A stretch of 64,000 nt of DNA, taken from positions 310,001 through 374,000 of the forward strand of contig WACJ01000292.1 of NCBI GenBank assembly GCA_008973525.1, written 5' to 3'. The notes under the pieces were generated by a model. That model ran no database searches, was not told the DNA's origin, and saw only the letters and a program-made list of their open reading frames with translations. This DNA comes from Stenopsyche tienmushanensis (lineage: Eukaryota > Arthropoda > Insecta > Trichoptera > Stenopsychidae). Positions 58,186 through 64,000 of this stretch are shown here, one piece after another (within the stretch, counting starts at the first letter, position 1; the number at the start of each line of letters is the position of its first letter). The position numbers were made by a program, and so were the translations under genes.

Positions 58186-59940
58186 TTAAATTTGTAAATG
58201 CTTACCCTGCAGATCATCAATTTGAACGTATCTAAGGGCATTCTTGCAAGAGCTAAGGTTAAGACCATCATGAAAACTGTAGAATAGGACTGAATTAAAT
58301 ATAATTATTTTAAGCTCAATAAATGGAAAATATTCAGGCTAAAGTGATGTGTTATTCAAAGATTTGCCCAATCTTGCATAACATATTTTTTCATTGAAAT
58401 TGGAGAATGCTAGATAGCATTGTGCGTACACACACCATTTAAATGGCCGATATAAATTCGGGAATATTCGAAAAATTCTCAAAAGTTTATATTAAATACC
58501 CTCCGGACGCCGAATGCTTTTGTTGTTGAAAGGTTCCCCCATTGATAAAGGCTTGTCTGGGAAAATACTCTGGTCGTTCTATTGTGCCACATTTTCCTCT
58601 TTCGAGAGCTTTTTCCCGTGTTGAGAGTGCCTGTCCATATTCCTGCGGGACCTCTGATGACAGACCCATCCCTTTGGTCCCGAATCAAGGGTAATAATAC
58701 GATAATCTAGGCGAAATGTCATTTTTAAAATATGACCAAATATGTTACATCTTATATCATTTCATTTATATTGTTTCCTCTTTATGATGCAAATGTTTGC
58801 TATATATCAAATTAAATTACTTTTCTCCTGAAAATAGAAGCTATTATAAAAGATCAATTTGGAAATAGGATGTAAGTAAATAAATGGGCCATATTTGTGT
58901 ATTAGTTATAATGTTAGTTACTTAAATTACTTTTTTTATTTGGAATGTTTAATTACATTTAAATACAAGATATATATGTTATTTTATCGTATTGTACAAA
59001 TCCAATGTGATCTGATCTCTCTTTCCATTCTCTATTATCATTGCCTTTATATAATACACACAACTATTACTACTATTCATGATTAACTTAGCCAACCATA
59101 TTAGAACGAATTCATGACTTTTTTCTGGATCAAATAATGCCCATATTTTATCAGTATAATTTGAATCAACGAAATAATATTTTAATAAAAATGATTCCCG
59201 AAATCAAAAAAAATCACCGTTTTAATAATACATTACTACCACCCACGTGGGTGAAAAAGCAATATTTGTTCCCTTTTTCTCGCCATTGTTAGCTGGTGGT
59301 ATATTGCTGAAAGCAGGTTGTTGTCGGCGACAACTTGATGGATGACCACGCCATGGTAAGGCGATTAGGACCACTTTTTTGGGTCACCACAAAAACGTGT
59401 CTCCGACAACGATACCGACGTATTATGATTTATTTTTGTAATTACTCAATAATAACCGGGGGAAAAAATTGTTCAGAGTGCGTAGAGAATAAGTGATGAG
59501 GGCATGAACAACATGTTAATGACGCATAGCTGGAATTTTTCCCAAGGAAGTTTCTTTGAAGAAGTTGCAAGAAAAATACAACTTGTAACAATGTATTTTG
59601 ATTCTTGAAATATAAAAAGTTTCGCAGAACAGATTCAGCTTAAAAACAACCCATCGAAGGAGAACTTCTTATAAAATGTTCACCAGTTTTATTCCACGAT
59701 TTGCAAAATGAAGATGCAAATATTAAATGAATTCTGAGAAACCACTCAGTGGGAATGTTATCAAAGACATAATGTTATAATATAAGGACAGAATAATAGA
59801 ACTTAAGATTGAAATTTGAAAATCTGAAAAAAAATCGTCGTCAAAATAGCGGCAAATTTACAAAAGGGCGGTGAGTTTTCAAAAAGGGACTCGGCAGTAA
59901 CCAAAGCAAGCCATTAAGCAGGGATAAAAAGGCGCCAAGA
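58186..59940. other. Unassigned stretch with a GC-richer patch and a CACGTG palindrome
   Basis: A GC-richer patch at 58495-58690 has overlapping frames on the minus strand (60-69 codons) and no motif. Near 59241-59252 lies the palindrome ACCCACGTGGGT, and near 59320 the inverted repeat GTTGTCGGCGACAAC. Neither is tied to a gene. Confidence 0.4.
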
Positions 59941-59952
59941 ATGGGAGAGTTG

Positions 59953-60330
59953 TTGAGCAGACCTCAACAGTGAAGGATCTCTTCGGACAACAGAGTGAAC
60001 TACCAGACTTCGACAGAGAAAAATTTCCTCGGTCAATCAGTTTTTCGACCCTATCCCCGACAGAGGAAGATCTCCGGATCTTGGAAGGTTCTCTCTTCGC
60101 TTCTGGATCGCAATAGGGGAGAATCTTCGAAAAGACGATCAACTTTGAGTTCAAAAATATGGTTCGACAAAGCGTCTACCCTCGGGATCACCCACTCGCA
60201 CCGCACGTTTGCTTGCTTGCCACTGGTTCTTCTACTGTGGATTAATCGAATAAATACATTGTGCCGATTGATCGACATTTTATTCATCACCTGCAGCACT
60301 CACCTTATCACCGAGTGAATTAAATCATAA
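59953..60330 (+). mobile_element. Possible LTR
   Basis: Begins TGTTGAGCAGACCTCAACAG (TGTTG-start with a small hairpin, in the style of Bel-Pao LTRs). It is GC-richer than its surroundings, and AATAAATACATTGTGCCGAT near 60248-60267 provides a polyadenylation signal. GC-rich sequence follows to 60475 and might be a leader. I could not fix the right end, a target duplication or a primer binding site. The frames of 82-107 codons on both strands here carry no motif. Confidence 0.3.
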
Positions 60331-60479
60331 ACGTGTTCCGTCGTTCATCGCAGCCGACTCGTGGATCGGGACCATTGTTACCGATCGATCACGCATTGCG
60401 CCGAGATGCTCTCAATCGTGGGTTCACGTGCGAACAACGTGACTTTCAAGTCGCAGCGACGTTGATCTTTTCGACTAAA

Positions 60480-62787
60480 GGATTACTACTTTTAAATACA
60501 TTGTCCAAATCAAATCAAAACTTATTGGTTATTTTTGGCTATTTAGCATTGCATAAGTATTTTAAGCTTTCTATATTTATTCAGAAATGCAAATGAGAAT
60601 TTTATTGTTGTAGAGTGTCGTTACATTACGCTGTATGCAGAGATCGATAAATGGAAAGAGGGAGAGTGTTGGGTCATAAAATCAAAGACAGTAATGGCAT
60701 TTATTTATTTATTCATTAAATATTATCAAACAACTCAATCAAATATTTTTGAAACTCAAATCCGCGCAAAATACAAATTGAAAATGCAGCGAATACGCGT
60801 TACTTTTTTCTGGAACCTGAATACAAAAATGTATATATTAGCACTCTTCTGACACCAAGGAACTGTGAAAAACTTGATGCCTTATGACTCTTTCTCCTAG
60901 TATTGTTTCTATATTTAAAAAAAACTTGTCGGGCTTGCTACTTTTCTAGGCTTGATAAGGAATCCAAAATCAGCAACACTGAACATAAAGAAAAAATTAA
61001 GTTTAATTCAGATAACGAATCTTTTATTTTCTTTTCTATTATCCTATTTTATTTTCTTATTATTCTGTTTATTCTCGTCTTATTCCTGTGGATTTATCTT
61101 AAAAATCACACTATTTTTACGTCAGTAGAATGCAGTCGAATAACGTGAAATATATGAATTCTTATGTATGCATAATTGCATAGCTGCAGCATTAAGGCAC
61201 ATTCCGTGACATGTGCATATTTGAACTGATGCTCAGCTACGACCGTACTATCACTCACAATTAAAAGCCTCCCTTATTTGTTTAAGTGGCACTCTGGTGC
61301 CGTTTTCCCCCCGGCAGGTGGCACTTGTTGAACAGCAGAACCATCGAGTTGCTCACCCACCGGAAGTGGAAGTTGTCCGCTTTTAATGGCCCCACGCGAG
61401 CAACGTTAGCAACAGACTCCTATTTTACCTATTAGCAACAATCGAAAACAAAGGCACAATGGAATTCCAATAGACTATGCTTTTGTATTTGCGAGAGCTC
61501 TGCTTTTAAGCCCGCTTTGTAACGATGGCAATTTTGTCCTGACGATGTGGGCTTTGACAATTCCTTTTTTGATCGGAGTGAAAGCTCCATGTTCGTGCAT
61601 AATGTGTTCCGTTGAAATGCCGCGAAAATTTAAAACTATGAGTACAGAAAAGAAAAATATAAAGGCAAACAATATAAATCGTATAGAGGCAGGAAAATTG
61701 AAAAAGCCATGAGAGCAGCTTTTGTTTGGGGTCCTTTCAAGGATCTTAAGAAAAACATGTCTATTAACGGACTTTCCACGATCTTGTCAGAAAAATCTAA
61801 AATTATCCTTCAAATTCATTTAAGATATAACTGTCTTATCTCCTCTTTAATGCCATAACATATTGGTTTTCAACATGAAATTCCAAGAATAAGCCGAGGC
61901 TTCGTTAATCTACTTTGTTTTCGCGTCGTTTTTGAAAATTTTCAACGGCTCTGTATTGAATTACATTAAAAGTAAGGCATCAAACACGCTACAGAAATTA
62001 CATTAATCTATATAAAATCATTACTTATTTAGGGGATGCTTCGTCAAACTCGGCACGGCCTACTAAAATATTCCACGGCGACGGAGTACTTCGACTACGT
62101 CGTCATGAATTTGCTAGTTTCATATTCAAAACTGCTTTACGTCCTTCATCTGTCTAGAGATCGTACCACAATAATTAAATCAACAACTATATAAAATTCG
62201 ATTCAAACATAATATTTTAATTCAAATAATACATACATACTATACATCATTTAAGGGCAAAACTAAAATTTAAAATAAGGTGTTGTTAGAATGCTTATAT
62301 ATTATTATATATACAAAAACAACCACATTAGCAAAATTGACAGAAAAACTAGAAGGTTTTTATTAATAAAAACAGCAATAAATAATCTCTTCATCAACAA
62401 GAAAAATAATACAAGACAGCCTAATAGCCTTTTGAAATTACGATAATTTGACCAAATCTGTGTTGATTATATGCTGATATTGGGGCTTAAATGACATTTT
62501 GATCAGATTCTCATCTTCAGCGTTCAGTATAAATGAAAAGCTTCGAAATTTTAGACTGTAATTTTTCCCAGCAACAGTTGTTATTTTTTCATTTTCGTGC
62601 CTGGAAAACCTTTTTCCAGGCCATTTCATTCGTTTTGGAGATTTGTTTGAAGTCTGCCGGAAAGATTAACCGATTCAACAGTTCCTGACTATTATGGGTT
62701 TTTAAAATAGTAGATTTACAAAGATAAACTCTCAAAAATAATAAATATAGGTCAAGAAATCGAATATATGCCCGTTCAGATGATAGA
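60480..62787. other. AT-rich stretch
   Basis: No gene supported. A GGCACTCTGGTGCC hairpin lies near 61290-61303. The 65-codon minus frame 61475-61672 starts with a signal-like run (MFAFIFFFSVLIVLNFRG) but has no further support. Confidence 0.45.
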
Positions 62788-62791
62788 TTAA

Positions 62792-63550
62792 CCTGTTAAG
62801 CGGGGAAGTTCCTTTTCAATAACGCAATATACAGTGGGCGCGCACATTTTTGTTAGGACGTATATATACGTCCTGCCCACCTGGCTTGAGTTCGTATTTT
62901 TTTTTTGACGATGCTTAGAATTTATAATTAATTAATGAAATATATATATATTTTATTTATTTAGACACAAAAACATATAGAGAAGAGAACAAATACAAAA
63001 CAAAAAAAACAAAAAGAAAATGGAAGCATAGTGCTTAAAAAATAAAATATATCCATACATAAATTTGTAACTCAAATTTTGTGTAGTATATTTTAAAACA
63101 GTTATTGATACGTAGTGCTACCTGACACCAGCATGAAGATTCTTCACCTTTTTTTTGTTGTAAAAAACACTATATTCCCTGGTTTTAGTTCCCTTTCGTT
63201 TGTTCTTAAAAAATGCCTTTCAATTAAGCGTGAGGGTTTAGGTGTAATGCTGTTTTTTGATGGTATAGGTTGGCTTTTTACTATTTTGTCTGAACTGAGC
63301 ATCAATACGTCTTTTTTGTCCTTCTATTTTAAAACTATAAGCTTGCGTTTGAATCCTATCTTATGCTACTAATACAAATAGAAACACAATAGCGAAGTGC
63401 AACCAATATGCTACTTATCCTTAATTTATGTCAAACAAGTTCTGCCTGCTTTAGGACTCAACATATATTTCGAGGACGTATATATACGTCCTGACCAATT
63501 TCGATGCAGTTTACGTAGGACGTATATATACGTCCTGCCCACTTAACAGG
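62792..63550. mobile_element. 759-bp element with TTAA duplication and palindromic subterminal repeats
   Basis: TTAA flanks both ends (62788-62791 and 63551-63554). Inverted ends CCTGTTAAGCGGGG left and CCTGTTAAGTGGGC reversed right. Three exact copies of the palindrome AGGACGTATATATACGTCCT lie at 62855-62874, 63473-63492 and 63517-63536, one near the left end and two near the right. A TTAA site points to piggyBac-type transposition. The internal 85-codon plus frame (63115-63372) has no motif I can assign; a broken transposase on the minus strand is possible but not shown. Confidence 0.75.
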
Positions 63551-63554
63551 TTAA

Positions 63555-64000
63555 TATAATTTAATTCATTGAATGAAACACGATTCATAACCAGTTTAAG
63601 ACTTTTTTTTTGTTTTTTTGATTGAACACAGTGAAGTGAATATTGAAGCTAGTGTTTCTTCTCGAGAATTATTTCTCGAAAATTTCTCGAAAAATATGCA
63701 AAATCGAGAAATCTCATTTCTTCAGAAATTTTCTGATTTCTTAAGAAATTTCAGAAATTAATTTTTATTGTACAAAATAAAGCTTGTACGAAAAAAAGTC
63801 GAAAGATCTTAACAAAGAGCTTATCCGACGATAGCTATTTCAATAATACCTACATTTAATGATGATTGAAAGATTGTTTAAAATACGATGTTGAATAGGT
63901 TGTATTTATAAGCTTAAATAGATGGAAATTCGAAGATGGAAATATTTCGGATTACATTTGATTTTCTAGCCCAAAAGAGATCTAAGATGTCCGATTCTAC
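63555..64000. repeat. Cluster of TTTCTCGA / TTTCAGAAATT words in AT-rich DNA
   Basis: From 63655 to about 63765 the words TTCTCGAG, TTTCTCGAAAA, ATCGAGAAAT, TTTCTTCAGAAATT and TTTCTTAAGAAATT iterate as overlapping near-palindromes. TAGTGTTTCTTCTCGAG at 63650 could be the terminus of a hAT element of the same architecture as the one at 38970. No opposite terminus is seen before the window ends. Confidence 0.4.

Noticed and set aside
59241..59252. ACCCACGTGGGT as a regulatory E-box
   Set aside because: No adjacent promoter or gene; a 12-base palindrome alone is not evidence of regulation.
60051..60318. Overlapping 82-107 codon frames near 60 kb as genes
   Set aside because: Frames on both strands in a GC-rich, LTR-like stretch; raised G+C removes stops and no motif is seen.
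1..64000. CRISPR arrays, bacterial operons, tRNA and rRNA genes
   Set aside because: No regularly spaced short repeats with unique spacers, no Shine-Dalgarno-led gene strings, and no tRNA box pairs or rRNA signatures were seen on either strand.

Overview
The window reads as AT-rich arthropod (most likely insect) nuclear DNA. It is strongly biased to A and T, carries no prokaryotic-style operons or ribosome binding sites, and nearly every recognisable piece is a eukaryotic transposon remnant of kinds common in insects: mariner, Helitron, hAT, piggyBac-like MITEs, pogo/Tigger-like MITEs, non-LTR retrotransposon tails and a solo LTR. I recognise no host protein-coding gene, rRNA or tRNA. I cannot name the species, and intergenic versus long-intron sequence cannot be told apart from this window alone.

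Layout. 1-2.4 kb: small Helitron with two tandem head units, then a TA-flanked MITE (family A). 2.8 kb: end of a second MITE family (B). 5.1-5.6 kb: 3' end of a repeat resembling a non-LTR retrotransposon (family C, minus strand). 8.7-11.6 kb: a decayed Helitron still showing the Pif1-type helicase (Walker A, GDFRQPLP). 15.9-18.1 kb: two family A MITEs around a 306-bp TTAA-flanked MITE with 44-bp tandem repeats. 21.3-25.8 kb: family D repeat, hAT-type ends, a 141-bp family B MITE, a pogo-like end, and an inverted Mutator-like transposase fragment. 27.5-28.1 kb: a complete TA-flanked pogo/Tigger-like MITE. 30.2 kb: family A. 31.4-31.9 kb: solo LTR with a 4-bp target duplication. 33.5-34.5 kb: mariner copy 1, truncated next to an R1-like LINE tail. 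36.8 kb: another LINE tail. 38.6-40.4 kb: a mariner split by a hAT element with a perfect 8-bp target duplication. 42.4-43.5 kb: second, opposite-facing Mutator-like copy. 43.5-45.6 kb: families D and C and a hAT-like end. 46.6-47.6 kb: family B foldback followed by an inverted piece of the same hAT. 50.1-51.1 kb: families A and C. 53.1-54.0 kb: mariner copy 2 with both ends. 54.5-55.8 kb: family B foldback whose core is tandemly amplified. 57.5-57.9 kb: small Helitron. 60 kb: LTR-like GC-rich stretch. 62.8-63.55 kb: a TTAA-flanked element with three identical 20-bp palindromes.

The genes do not form a pathway; the window records successive transposition, internal deletion and decay. The points I would look at first are the nested mariner/hAT, the two mariners sharing the same internal deletion and the same stop codon, the foldback element whose core encodes a transposase catalytic-tail motif repeated four times, and the tandem Helitron heads. 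I did not find a convincing new biological system beyond these structures. All family names come from motif recognition by eye; no database search was run.
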